Assembly (NCBI GenBank): GCA_030403585.1 | Contig: JAUEPE010000035.1 | Span: 1 to 64,000 of the forward strand | Length of the DNA stretch: 64,000 bases | DNA from: Frankia sp. RB7 | GTDB taxonomy: Bacteria; Pseudomonadota; Alphaproteobacteria; Rhizobiales; Xanthobacteraceae | Direction: 5' to 3' | In this document: positions 23,617 through 32,423 of the stretch, one piece after another | Layout of the letters: each line of letters begins with the position of its first letter | Position numbering within the stretch: the stretch's first letter is position 1 | The notes under the pieces: model-generated | Seen by the model: the letters and a program-made list of their open reading frames with translations, nothing else | Told to the model about the DNA's origin: nothing | Databases searched by the model: none | Translations under genes and position numbers: made by a program

Positions 23617-25453
23617 GTTTGCCGGCGTCCGGCTCCAGGCCCAGCGTGCGGCCGGGGAAGCCGGCGGCGTCGAAATAGCGCTGGCTGCCGACGCGCTGAA
23701 CGTTGAGCACGGTCTCGAGACCGTTCTCGGATTTCTTCTTCGACTTCTCCACGGCCGTGAACGCCTTCGGCACGATGCCATTGGGTAGCGCCTCCGACAT
23801 CACGCGGCCGACCAGGCCGCCATTCTCCGAGCCGCGCAGGCCGAGGAGCTGAGCCGCGGTCATGCCGACGTCGGCATTGCTGACCGGCAGCTCGTCGACG
23901 AAGCCGGCTTTGAAGTCCGGTCCGATCGCAGCCATGAAGTTGTAGGTGTCGCCGCGGCTGAAGCTGCCATGCATGCCCTGGCCCTGGCGCAGCACGGTGT
24001 CGGCCACCTGCACCGAGCAGTTGGTCGGCGCCTCGCCGCACTCGCTGGCATAGGAGCGGAAGTTGACCACGATCGCCGGCGTCGGCGTTGCCGCCTTGCC
24101 GCGCAGATTGATGCTCGACAGCGGCAGGGTGCCGGGGAAGCGGCCGAGCTGGTCGTCGACGAACAGGCCGGAGACGTAGTCCTGCTCCATCAGCGCCTTG
24201 ATGGTCTTGGCCGCCAGCTTCTTGTCCTTGTTCGGGAGGTAGATCAGGTCTGAGCCGCCATTGGTGGCGACGACGAGGTCGGGCTTGGTCGGATCCTTGC
24301 CGAGCACGCCGTTGCCGGCCTTCGGATGGGCGTTACCGGTGACGGCGGCGTTCTTGTCGTTGGGGTCGAACAGCGGCAGGTCGAGCGCCTTGGCCAGATC
24401 GAGGGCGAGGAAGCCCATCGGCAAAAAGTCCTTCGGCGTGTCGTCATAGCTGACCTTGGCCGAGGGGCTGGTCTTGCTCTCCTTGGAGATGGTCGAGAAG
24501 CCGTGGTCGGCCTGGATCATGATGTTGGTGTTGGCGGCAAGGCCGAGCTCGTCCAGCGCCTTGCGGATCTGGGCGAGGTTGTTGTCGGCGTTCTTGATGC
24601 TGGCCATCGTGCTCGGGCCGTTGATGCCCGGCAGGATCTGGTTGAGGCTGTCACCCTGGTTATGCTGGGTGCCGTCAGGATCGCGCGACCAGAACACCAG
24701 CACGAACGGCTTGTTGCGCGCCTTGAACATCGGCAGCACCACCTTGGTGGCGACGTCGGCGAAATAGGCCTGCTGCACCACGTTGGCCGTGGTGGTGCCG
24801 GGCGTCTTGGCATCGCCCGCCTTGCCGTTGTCGCCGCGGCCGGGGGTGGTGCGGGCGAGACCGGCCTTGGTCAGCGCGTCCTTCGTCTCGTCCGACAGCG
24901 CCACGCCGGCCTTGCTGCCGGTGGCATCGTCGATGACGATCGAGTGCTTGCCCGGCTTCTCCGGATGATCGGTGTGATCCCACTGATAGGTCGGGCCGAC
25001 CTTGCCGATCGCAGCGGTGCTCAGGCCCTTGTCGCGGGCCATCTTCAACACGGTCTCTTCGTTGAGATAGTCGCCCTTGAAATGCTCGTCGATGTCGCCG
25101 AGCACGGCGTCGTTCTCGATGAAGGGGACCACGGTGTCGCCGGCGGGACCTGAGGTGTAGTTGGTCCAGATCGTGTTGGAGAACACGCCGGTGTCGCCGA
25201 GATAGTGGCCGGTCGACATCGCCGAGCCATTGGCCATGGTGAAGGTCGGGAACAGCGAATGCGAGTTCTTGAAGTTGACGCCCTTGTCGCGAACCGCGGC
25301 CATGGCCGGCGCGGTCTCGGGGGTGATCTTCAGTGCGCGCAGCCCGTCGGGGATGAACAGGATCAGGTTGCGGGGCGTGTTGTTCTGGGCGGAGGCAAAT
25401 CCGGTGGAAAGCACTGTCAGTCCGGCTGACAGCAACACCAGTGAACGGCGCAT
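23597..25453 (-). CDS. Exported alkaline-phosphatase-family phosphodiesterase
   Basis: A 618-residue periplasmic enzyme of the type I phosphodiesterase/nucleotide pyrophosphatase fold. The signal peptide ends at about residue 23 (SAGLTVLSTGFASA). The metal and nucleophile motifs are visible: FIPDGLR with the first metal Asp, FPTFTMANGSAMSTGHY with the nucleophile Thr, and MIQADHGFSTIS with the second metal pair. It hydrolyses phosphoesters or phosphodiesters; the substrate is unknown. An ATG at 25453 with AGGAG upstream is chosen over the TTG one codon earlier. Its last codons overlap the opposing terminator. Confidence 0.9.
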   Translation of the reverse strand: MRRSLVLLSAGLTVLSTGFASAQNNTPRNLILFIPDGLRALKITPETAPAMAAVRDKGVNFKNSHSLFPTFTMANGSAMSTGHYLGDTGVFSNTIWTNYTSGPAGDTVVPFIENDAVLGDIDEHFKGDYLNEETVLKMARDKGLSTAAIGKVGPTYQWDHTDHPEKPGKHSIVIDDATGSKAGVALSDETKDALTKAGLARTTPGRGDNGKAGDAKTPGTTTANVVQQAYFADVATKVVLPMFKARNKPFVLVFWSRDPDGTQHNQGDSLNQILPGINGPSTMASIKNADNNLAQIRKALDELGLAANTNIMIQADHGFSTISKESKTSPSAKVSYDDTPKDFLPMGFLALDLAKALDLPLFDPNDKNAAVTGNAHPKAGNGVLGKDPTKPDLVVATNGGSDLIYLPNKDKKLAAKTIKALMEQDYVSGLFVDDQLGRFPGTLPLSSINLRGKAATPTPAIVVNFRSYASECGEAPTNCSVQVADTVLRQGQGMHGSFSRGDTYNFMAAIGPDFKAGFVDELPVSNADVGMTAAQLLGLRGSENGGLVGRVMSEALPNGIVPKAFTAVEKSKKKSENGLETVLNVQRVGSQRYFDAAGFPGRTLGLEPDAGKQKTAGK

Positions 25454-25879
25454 CAAAATCTCCTAGCGGTGAGGCGGCTTGGCCGCCGAACCGCGGCCCC
25501 CGGCATTCGTTTAGTTTTGCTGCGTGACAGTTTTGTTACAAGAGCGAGTGTATATGCAGAAGTGACGGGAAGGTGGCCCGGCGTCCACTGTTTCGTCATT
25601 GCTGGGTGGCGCGGGGGCGCTTTCGTGTCGCCCGAGCTTTGCTTCGTCGCATCACCCTCCATTGAAAGAGGGCGCAGGGAAGGCCGGGAGCCGCGCCGAT
25701 GTGACCCACGTCCACCATCGTCCGGCCCGCGTTCGTGACGATCGCGATACGCCCCTCAGTGAATAATTTCTAACAAAATTCCGAATTCTAATAAAGAGAA
25801 ATATTTTGTCGATACACTCTTGACCCGGGGCATTGGTGTTTTGCCCGACGGGTGACGAAAGGGATTGTGGCCGGGACGG
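25454..25879. other. Intergenic region with AT-rich island
   Basis: No gene is supported. The segment 25758-25820 is strikingly AT-rich against the GC-rich background and contains the inverted pair ACAAAAT and ATTTTGT (7 bp) about 20 bases apart. It lies just past the 3' end of the LuxR-type gene and may hold a promoter, a silencer target or a decayed terminator. Confidence 0.4.
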
Positions 25880-26197
25880 TCATTCCGGCACTGTCGGCAC
25901 TTGCGGATTTTGTGCGAGAGCCTGCACCGGCTTGGCCTCTGCCGGACTGGCTCCGTTCCTGATCGGATCGCGCCGCGGCGAAAGCGGAGCTGCCTTGAGC
26001 GCATAGACGATCGCGATCTGCGTCCGGTTATGGAGGCGGTATTTGCGCATGATGTTGCCGATATGCGCCCGCACCGTATTCTCCGAGATCTTGAGCTCGT
26101 AGGCGATGTTCTTGTTCTGCAGTCCGCGCGCGATGAGCATCATCAGCTCGCGCTCACGCGGCGTCGGCGTAATCAAATCTTTCGGATCCGGACTCAT
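25880..26197 (-). CDS. HTH-only LuxR-family regulator
   Basis: A 105-residue regulator with just the LuxR/NarL-type helix-turn-helix: TPRERELMMLIARGLQNKNI, then SENTVRAHIGNIMRKYRLHN, and a Pro/Ala-rich tail. The protein lacks a receiver or ligand domain, as in GerE. It is the last gene of the leftward export operon (54 bases after the permease stop), so it may regulate the operon or the adjacent repeat-protein genes. The ATG at 26197 is preceded by GGGAGGAGC. Confidence 0.86.
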   Translation of the reverse strand: MSPDPKDLITPTPRERELMMLIARGLQNKNIAYELKISENTVRAHIGNIMRKYRLHNRTQIAIVYALKAAPLSPRRDPIRNGASPAEAKPVQALAQNPQVPTVPE

Positions 26198-26250
26198 GAC
26201 TAGCTCCTCCCTGGCCTGTGGTTTGATGTCGTGGCCAACCCAGCATGTTC

Positions 26251-27474
26251 TCACTCCGTCTTGAGCGCCTCGATTGGACTAAGCTTGGACGCCTTATGTG
26301 CAGGATAGAAACCGAAGATGAGGCCGGTCGCGATCGAGAAGGCGAGGGCCAGGGCAATGGCTTCGCTGTCGATGGACGTGATCCAGCCAGCCATGCGCGC
26401 GACTGTCATCGACAGCGTGACGCCGCTGAGGACGCCGATGGCGCCGCCGAGCAGACAGAGCACGAGCGCTTCGCAGAGAAACTGGAGACGGATGTCCCGC
26501 ATCCGCCCGCCGAGTGCGCGGCGGATGCCGATTTCGCGGGTGCGCTCGGTCACCGACACGATCATGACGTTCATGATGCTGATGCCGCCGACAAGCAGAG
26601 AGACCGAGGCGATGGCGACGAGCAGGAGCGCCACGGTGCGGATCGCTCCCTGCTGCGCTTCCATGGCGGCGGCCGGATCCTGAACCTTGAAGTCGTCCTC
26701 CTGACCGGCCGGGACGCGATGCCGCTGCCGCAGCAGGCCTTCGATTTCCGAACGCGCTCCCGCCATCTGACCGTCGGCGGCCACCTTGGCAATGATGTAG
26801 GCGACCGAATCCCGGTTGATGTTGCTGGCGCTGCCGAGGAACCGGAGCTTGGCCGTGGTGAGGGGGACGAAGGCGACGTCATCCTGTGCGGGGCCCTTGC
26901 GATCGAGGACGCCGACCACTTCGAGCGGAACCTTCATGATCCTGATCTGCGCGCCAATGGGGTCGGCATCCGGCGCGAAAAGCTCGCGCGCGACCGTGCT
27001 CCCGAGGATCACGACCTTTCCGGCCGCAGCCTCCTCGGCGCTGGAAAAGTAGCGCCCCGAGGAAAGCTGCCAGTCGCGCACCATGAAATGGCCGGTCGTC
27101 GTGCCATTGATCGTCGTGTTCCAGTTCTTGCCCTCATGGATGACCTGCGCCGTTCCGGCGATCGAGCCGGCCGCTGCCTGGATCTCCGGGATTTGCTCGA
27201 GGATGGCCTGCACGTCGCTTTCGGTCATCGTCAGCTTGCTGCCGTCCTTGAGGCGTACGCCGCCCTGGTAGACTGCGCCGGGCGTGATCATCAGCACGTT
27301 GGCGCCGATCGAGCGGATCTGCTCCTGCAGCCGCAACTGCGCGCCGGCGCCAATCGCGAAGACCGTCACGATCGAAGCGACGCCGATCACGATGCCGAGC
27401 ATGGTCAGGAAGCTGCGCAGCGGGTTGAGGCGCAAGGCGTGGAGAGCGATCTGAAAACCCTGGAGCATCGTCAT
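26251..27474 (-). CDS. MacB-type ABC transporter permease
   Basis: A 407-residue permease with the MacB/FtsX layout: an N-terminal helix (LRSFLTMLGIVIGVASIVTV), a large MacB-type periplasmic domain at about 45-270 and three C-terminal helices beginning VALLLVAIASVSLLVGGISI. It uses ATP from a separate ATPase to push substrates to a periplasmic adaptor. The start overlaps the stop of the ATPase gene. MacB systems export peptides, lipoproteins or small molecules; here the cargo is unknown. Confidence 0.93.
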   Translation of the reverse strand: MTMLQGFQIALHALRLNPLRSFLTMLGIVIGVASIVTVFAIGAGAQLRLQEQIRSIGANVLMITPGAVYQGGVRLKDGSKLTMTESDVQAILEQIPEIQAAAGSIAGTAQVIHEGKNWNTTINGTTTGHFMVRDWQLSSGRYFSSAEEAAAGKVVILGSTVARELFAPDADPIGAQIRIMKVPLEVVGVLDRKGPAQDDVAFVPLTTAKLRFLGSASNINRDSVAYIIAKVAADGQMAGARSEIEGLLRQRHRVPAGQEDDFKVQDPAAAMEAQQGAIRTVALLLVAIASVSLLVGGISIMNVMIVSVTERTREIGIRRALGGRMRDIRLQFLCEALVLCLLGGAIGVLSGVTLSMTVARMAGWITSIDSEAIALALAFSIATGLIFGFYPAHKASKLSPIEALKTE

Positions 27475-28196
27475 GACGCGACGCTCCGTTTCGGTATCAA
27501 CGGAATTTGCGTCTCGTCGCCGACGAGTTCGCCGTCATGCAGGTGGATGGTGCGCCTGCACTGGGTCGCGATGCCGGGATCGTGCGTGATCATCACGATG
27601 GTCTGGCCGGTCTGGTTCAGTGCGGCAAACAGCGCCAGGATCTCGGCGCCGGTGCGGCTGTCCAGTGCGCCGGTCGGTTCGTCTGCAAGGATGATCAGCG
27701 GCGAGGCGATCAGCGCGCGCGCGATGGCGACGCGCTGCTGCTCGCCGCCCGACAATTGCCGCGGAAAGTGATGCGCCCGGTGCAGCATGCCGACGGCTTC
27801 CAGGCTCTGCTCGGCGCGGCCAAGGCGTTCCTTGTGACCCACGCCGCAATAGACCAGCGGCAGGGCGACATTCTCGATCGCGTTGTGGCGCGCGAGCAGA
27901 TTGTAGGACTGGAACACGAAGCCGATGCTGCGGGCGCGCAAGGTCGATCTGCGGTCTTCCGAGAGGTCGGCGACATTCGTCCCCTCGAGATAGATCGCAC
28001 CCTCGCTCGGGAGGTCGAGCAATCCGATCATGTTCATCAGCGTGGATTTGCCGGAACCCGACGGCCCCATCACGGCGAGGATCTCGCCCTGATCGACGTC
28101 AAAGCTGACATTGCGCACGGCCGTGACTGCGATCCCGTCGGTGCGGTAGGTCCTGCCGACGGACCGGAGACTGATGAGGGGCAAGGTGGCTGTCAT
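27471..28196 (-). CDS. MacB/LolD-type ABC transporter ATPase
   Basis: A 241-residue ATPase. Walker A is GPSGSGKST, the signature motif is QLSGGEQQRVAIARAL, Walker B is IILADEPTGALDS and the switch His lies in VMITHD. The start ATG at 28196 overlaps the adaptor stop, so adaptor, ATPase and permease are translationally linked. The frame is open to 28367 but that extension is not homologous to ABC ATPases. Confidence 0.95.
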   Translation of the reverse strand: MTATLPLISLRSVGRTYRTDGIAVTAVRNVSFDVDQGEILAVMGPSGSGKSTLMNMIGLLDLPSEGAIYLEGTNVADLSEDRRSTLRARSIGFVFQSYNLLARHNAIENVALPLVYCGVGHKERLGRAEQSLEAVGMLHRAHHFPRQLSGGEQQRVAIARALIASPLIILADEPTGALDSRTGAEILALFAALNQTGQTIVMITHDPGIATQCRRTIHLHDGELVGDETQIPLIPKRSVAS

Positions 28197-29635
28197 GATC
28201 CGAACCTGATGCCAAGAATTTCCATGCCGGCCGGCCGGATCGCCTGTCCGACGGCGACCTGGTTGCCCTCGACTAGCTCTCCGCTCTTGAGTGCCACCTG
28301 TTCCGTGCCCGCCGCGCCGACTGTCACGGGGACGCGCTGAAGTGCGCCGCTGGCGGTGCGCAGCCAAACCCCGCTGCGTCCGGGGGATGCATCCGCCCGC
28401 GCGCCCGAAGGCTGGAACCGCAGCGCGGCCAGCGGCACCTTCAACACGTCGTCCTGCTGCTCGATCACGATCTTGACCAGGGCCGTCATTCCCGGGAGCA
28501 GCGCACCGTCGAGATTGGAGGTCGACAGCACGACCGTGTAGGTGACCACGTGCTGCTGGTTTTGCGGCGCCTTGCGCACCTGCCGCACCGCCGCCTCGAA
28601 GCGGCGGTCGGGATAGGCATCGACCGTGAAATGAGCGCGCTGGCCGGCCGCGATGCGGCCGATATCGGCTTCGTCGACTTGCGCGTGGATCTCCATGTCT
28701 TCCAGGCGATGGGCGACCAAGAAGGTCGCGCGCGATTCCAGGCCAACCGCCAGAGTCTGGCCTTCATTGACGAATCGGCCCACCACGACGCCGTCGATAG
28801 GCGAGCGGATCACGGTGCGGTCGAGATCGGCCTGTGCTGCCGCAAGGACAGCGGCTTTCTCCGGCACTGCCATTCTGGCCTGGTCCAGCTCGGCCTCGAT
28901 CCGGCGGACGTCGGCCTGCGCGCCGTCCACCGAATAGGCATTGAGGGACATCATCACTTCGGCCTCACGCTCCTGGGCCACGCGCGCGGTGAACTCCGTC
29001 TGCGCATCGTCGACGGTGGACGTTGCCACGACGTTTTGCGACTGGAGCGCCAGTTTGCGCTGCAGGGTCTTCTGCGCGGACGCCTTGACCGCCTGGGCGC
29101 TGTCGAGCTTGGCGACGAGCACCTCCCGGCTGCCCTTGGCGTTTTGCAGATCGATCCGGGCACGATCAAGCTTGGCCCGCTCGATGTCGACCAAGGAGTC
29201 GGAGACCGCCAGCGCCGCCTTGGCTTCGTCGACCTTGGCCGCGAAGCTGCGGGGATCGATCAGGGCAAGGGGCTGGTCCTTGCTGACGGTGTCGTTGAAA
29301 TCGACATAGACGCGGGCGAGCTGCCCGGACAGTTGCGAGCCGACCTCGATCGTCTTGACGGGTTGCAGGGCGCCCGTAACGGTGACGGTCTGTTCGATGC
29401 TGCCGCGCTGTATCGCGGCATAGCGGAACACGGGCGCGTCCGATCCGAAGGTCGGGGTTTCGCTTGTCGCGGGCACCAGGAGCCGCTTCGTCGAGTCATA
29501 GACGCGAGCCGCCTTGCCAGCCGCCTTGCCAGCCGCGCTGCCGGCGGCGCCGGCGATGGCGGCCGGTCCCGCGGCGTAGGTCGCGGCGAGGCCGCATGCA
29601 GTTCCGAGCAAGGCAATAATTGGCACAAATCGCAT
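28193..29635 (-). CDS. HlyD/MacA-like periplasmic adaptor protein
   Basis: A 480-residue membrane-fusion protein. The N-terminal hydrophobic segment (MRFVPIIALLGTACGLAATY) is followed by a Gly/Ala/Lys-rich linker. The lipoyl domain halves start GSIEQTVTVTGALQPV and GQTLAVG, flanking a long coiled coil (about residues 140-250). The beta-barrel region includes RFEAAVRQVRKAPQ. It links the MacB-type permease to an outer-membrane channel not present here. The start at ATG 29635 fits the membrane segment; longer in-frame starts only add unsupported residues. Confidence 0.92.
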   Translation of the reverse strand: MRFVPIIALLGTACGLAATYAAGPAAIAGAAGSAAGKAAGKAARVYDSTKRLLVPATSETPTFGSDAPVFRYAAIQRGSIEQTVTVTGALQPVKTIEVGSQLSGQLARVYVDFNDTVSKDQPLALIDPRSFAAKVDEAKAALAVSDSLVDIERAKLDRARIDLQNAKGSREVLVAKLDSAQAVKASAQKTLQRKLALQSQNVVATSTVDDAQTEFTARVAQEREAEVMMSLNAYSVDGAQADVRRIEAELDQARMAVPEKAAVLAAAQADLDRTVIRSPIDGVVVGRFVNEGQTLAVGLESRATFLVAHRLEDMEIHAQVDEADIGRIAAGQRAHFTVDAYPDRRFEAAVRQVRKAPQNQQHVVTYTVVLSTSNLDGALLPGMTALVKIVIEQQDDVLKVPLAALRFQPSGARADASPGRSGVWLRTASGALQRVPVTVGAAGTEQVALKSGELVEGNQVAVGQAIRPAGMEILGIRFGS

Positions 29636-30248
29636 ATCAAAAACCCGCCTTCTTGAAATAGCCTTGTTGGCGGCAAATTCGAATATCGCGCTATGGTTGC
29701 AAATCATCCGAGGCGATATCGATCGTCAATATGTCGTCGCGGCAGGGGCGACGGTCGGGCGTGTCTCACGATCCAAAAGTAAAGTCCGAGGGCGCGACCT
29801 TTCGTAACTTGCCGGGACTCCATACGGGGCGTATCGATATGAGGCGCGCGGTATCGAACTCGATGGACTGACTGAACCTCCCGTATGATCTGGCCAAAGC
29901 GGCCAGTGGGCGGCGTTCAAGTCGGCGCATGGGTGGCGACGCCATGACGCAGTCGGCGATATCGCGGCCACGATCCAGGATTGCCGCACTCTCGATGCCG
30001 CATCTCGCCGCGATGCCGCCGCTGGCGCGATCGCAGCCTTCCCATCACGAAGCCCGATATGTGAACGCCTTCACTCGTCTTCAGGGCGTGATGGCCCTAA
30101 GACGTGGAATCGGTGGACCGACGCTGTTGGCGCGATCCCCACGAATTCATCCAAGCACCTTGTTGTCCAAGCACCTTGTTGTCGCTTGCAAGAAGAATGG
30201 ATGGCTCGTTGCTTGCTCATCGAGCCCCAAGCCGGGGAGTCTGCTGCC
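29636..30248. other. 613-base non-coding region between divergent units
   Basis: This gap separates the leftward export operon from the rightward regulator/repeat-protein unit. Open frames exist (for example plus 29929-30252) but their codons show no coding bias and their products resemble nothing. It contains a perfect tandem 16-base repeat near its right end. The unusual size for this dense genome suggests a complex control region or a lost gene. Confidence 0.5.
30151..30182. repeat. Perfect tandem 16-bp direct repeat
   Basis: CCAAGCACCTTGTTGT occurs twice back to back, at 30151-30166 and 30167-30182. It lies 67 bases before the start codon of the FixJ-like regulator. It may be a pair of regulator sites or a recent slippage duplication. 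Confidence 0.85.
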
Positions 30249-30905
30249 ATGAGTTCGGCTCAAGCCACAGTTTATATCGTTGACGACGAAGTTCAGATTC
30301 GAAATGCGATTGGAAGTCTCTGCGAAGAGACCGGACACCAGGTCAAATTGTTTGCCTCGACAGACGAGTTTCTCGGAGAGCGTCTTTCCGACGGTCCTTC
30401 GTGTCTCGTGCTCGACGTCCGCTTTCCCGGCACGTCGCCCACCGGGCTCGAGCTTCAGCGCCGGCTGGCCGAGACGGGCGTACCCATTCCGATCGTCTTC
30501 ATCAGCGGCCATTCCGACGTCCGCGTCTCGGTCGAGGCCATGAAGCGCGGCGCAGTGGAGTTTCTGCCGAAACCCTTTCGCGAGCAGGAAATCCTCGACG
30601 CGATCAGACACGGCATCGAGCGCGACCGCAAGCGAATGGAGCGCGAAAACGCCGTACGCGATGCCCGGCAGCGCGTCGAGACGCTGACGGCGCGGGAGCG
30701 CGAGATCATGCTGTTGATGGCCGAAGGGCTCGTCGCCAAGCAGATCGCGGCACGGCTCGGCGTGAGCGAAGTGACGGCGAAAGTTCATCGCGCCCGGATG
30801 ATGCGCAAGCTGGAATTGCGTTCGCCGATCGAAGTAGTGCGGCTGGTCGACAGCATGGCGCGCGACGTGGCGGCGCGCGCTGCTGCGGACCAACCGCATA
30901 GCTAG
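30249..30905 (+). CDS. FixJ-type response regulator (CsgD-sized)
   Basis: A 218-residue two-domain regulator. The receiver domain begins VYIVDDEVQIRNAIGSL, with the phosphoacceptor Asp in VLDVRFPG and the conserved Lys in FLPKPF. The C-terminal LuxR HTH reads LTAREREIMLLMAEGL and SEVTAKVHRARMMRKL. It is the FixJ class, close in size to E. coli CsgD. The gene sits directly before four curlin-like genes and has no kinase neighbour, so it is a candidate controller of that cluster. GGGGAG precedes the ATG at 30249. Confidence 0.9.
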   Translation: MSSAQATVYIVDDEVQIRNAIGSLCEETGHQVKLFASTDEFLGERLSDGPSCLVLDVRFPGTSPTGLELQRRLAETGVPIPIVFISGHSDVRVSVEAMKRGAVEFLPKPFREQEILDAIRHGIERDRKRMERENAVRDARQRVETLTAREREIMLLMAEGLVAKQIAARLGVSEVTAKVHRARMMRKLELRSPIEVVRLVDSMARDVAARAAADQPHS

Positions 30906-31071
30906 CGCTTCGAGCGGCGACTTGCTGCACGACGTCTAGTCCTTACCGATTAGCATGAACTGCAGTCTGTCGTACGGAGCACGATCGGTTCAGAGTCATC
31001 CCACGATGTCGACCTCCTCCAAGACGGCATTCGTAACCTGGTTAGACAACTTGAACCGAAAGGAATACTCC

Positions 31072-31473
31072 ATGCGCAAATTGCTCCTCGCTTCCGTTGC
31101 CGTGTTCGCCCTGTCGTCTGCCGCACAGGCCGCCAACACCTCGACCACCGTGCAGCTCGGCGTCATCAACTCCTCGAGCACGACGCAGAACGGTCTCACC
31201 AATGACACTTCGTCAACCACGCAGGTCGGCCTCCTGAACGGCCAGTCCACCATGCAGGGCGCAAGCTCGGCCTCGCTGAACAACGCGAGCACGGTGAACC
31301 AGGCCGGCATCCAGAACTCGTCCAGCACCGGCCAGGTGGCGTTCGGCAACAACGGCAGCTCCGTCACCCAGAATTCGTTCGGGCCTGCCGGACTGCAGAA
31401 CAACGCCGCCGGCATCGCGCAGATCAGTGTGTTCGGCGTCAACACCAGCGGCGTCTCTCAGACGGCGCACTGA
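31072..31473 (+). CDS. Secreted curlin-like repeat protein 1
   Basis: A 133-residue protein with signal peptide MRKLLLASVAVFALSSAAQA. The mature chain is nearly all Ser, Thr, Asn, Gln, Gly and Val, arranged in about eight units of 11-14 residues of the pattern Ser-Thr-x-x-Gln-x-Gly-x-x-Asn (for example STTVQLGVIN, SSTTQNGLTN, TSSTTQVGLLN). This is the strand-turn pattern of curlin repeats (CsgA/CsgB). It lacks Cys and charged residues almost entirely, apart from one Asp. The first of four tandem paralogous genes; AAAGGAATACTCC precedes the ATG. Amyloid assembly is predicted, not shown. Confidence 0.85.
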   Translation: MRKLLLASVAVFALSSAAQAANTSTTVQLGVINSSSTTQNGLTNDTSSTTQVGLLNGQSTMQGASSASLNNASTVNQAGIQNSSSTGQVAFGNNGSSVTQNSFGPAGLQNNAAGIAQISVFGVNTSGVSQTAH

Positions 31474-31588
31474 ACCAGCCCCGTTTGGCCGGGCGCGCCA
31501 CAGCGCGGCGCGTCCGGGCCATTCTTGCAAGCACCGCAATCGGGCCGGTCGACCAATTGAGGAGGCCGGCTTCCGCGGAGGAAATGAC

Positions 31589-31981
31589 ATGAAAACCAAA
31601 TTTATTGTCGCGAAAGCCATCGCATTCAGCTTGCTGACCGCTGTCGATGCCCAGGCCGGCAACTCGGCCAGCGTGTTGCAATTCGGTGCAACGAACAACT
31701 CCTTCATCTCCCAGAGCGGCGGCACCAGCAACAGCGCCACGACCATGCAGTTCGGCGCCACCAACACCGCAACGACGCTGCAGATGGGCTCGCTCTTCAC
31801 CGTGAATAATTCGGTGATTGGGCAGGGCGGCACCACGGCGACCGCGACCAACACGGCGTTGGCCGGCCAGGCCGGCGGCTCCAACACGAGCCTGATCGGC
31901 CAGATCGGCGCAAATAATGCGGCCGGCGTGCTCCAGCTCGGGATCCTGAACGGCTCGACCGTTCTCCAGCAAGCTCCGTAA
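31589..31981 (+). CDS. Secreted curlin-like repeat protein 2
   Basis: A 130-residue paralogue of the preceding protein. The signal peptide (MKTKFIVAKAIAFSLLTAVDAQA) is followed by about nine repeat units, for example SVLQFGATNN, TTMQFGATN, TSLIGQIGANN and GVLQLGILN. Every unit keeps the Gln-x-Gly core, and the chain ends STVLQQAP. It has essentially no charged residues after the signal peptide. GCGGAGGAAATGAC is an excellent SD before the ATG at 31589. The 115-base gap to gene 1 contains no obvious promoter. Confidence 0.86.
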   Translation: MKTKFIVAKAIAFSLLTAVDAQAGNSASVLQFGATNNSFISQSGGTSNSATTMQFGATNTATTLQMGSLFTVNNSVIGQGGTTATATNTALAGQAGGSNTSLIGQIGANNAAGVLQLGILNGSTVLQQAP

Positions 31982-31998
31982 CCGCGGTGAGGTCTGTC

Positions 31999-32406
31999 AT
32001 GAAATACATTCCAGGCGCCGCGTGGGTCGCACTTCTCGCGTTCTGTTGTGCAGCCGAACCGGCCAGCGCTGACAGCATGGACATGAAAACCATCGTGTCG
32101 ATCGGTGGGCCGCCTGTGGTGCTGAACCAGAACAGCCAGCTCAACGCAGCGGGCGTGTTCATGATCGGTGGCAACACCAGCGCGACGGTGGTCCAGAACG
32201 GCACCAACAACGCGGTCGGCATCCTGCAATTCGGCGGAACGACATCGACGTCGGTCGGGCAGGCGGGGGTGAATAATTTCGCCTTTGTCGGCCAGACCGG
32301 CCAGTCGGCGACGAGCCTCGTGTCTCAGCTCGGCGCCATGAATACGGGGGCGATCGCACAATTCGGCGCGGTTAACTCATCGACGGTGGTTCAGACCAGT
32401 CCCTGA
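31999..32406 (+). CDS. Secreted curlin-like repeat protein 3
   Basis: A 135-residue secreted repeat protein beginning 18 bases after gene 2. The signal segment is AAWVALLAFCCAAEPASA, followed by units such as SATVVQNGTNN, VGILQFGGT, TSVGQAGVNN and GAIAQFGAVN, ending STVVQTSP. The C-terminal Asn-Ser-Ser-Thr-Val-Val-Gln pattern matches that of gene 2. The start ATG at 31999 (GAGGTCTGTC upstream) is preferred to GTG 31987. Confidence 0.85.
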   Translation: MKYIPGAAWVALLAFCCAAEPASADSMDMKTIVSIGGPPVVLNQNSQLNAAGVFMIGGNTSATVVQNGTNNAVGILQFGGTTSTSVGQAGVNNFAFVGQTGQSATSLVSQLGAMNTGAIAQFGAVNSSTVVQTSP

Positions 32407-32423
32407 GCTGATGAGGCAAGGCG

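Noticed and set aside
26245..27771. 508-residue plus-strand frame
   Set aside because: Antisense to the MacB-type permease and ATPase genes.
30151..30182. CRISPR array
   Set aside because: Only two copies directly abutting with no spacer, and no cas genes.
29929..30252. 107-residue plus-strand frame before the FixJ-like gene
   Set aside because: No coding bias, no motif, overlaps the direct repeat and the regulator start.
31213..32361. 382-residue minus-strand frame across the repeat genes
   Set aside because: The plus-strand genes have signal peptides, SDs and paralogy; the antisense product lacks any family resemblance.
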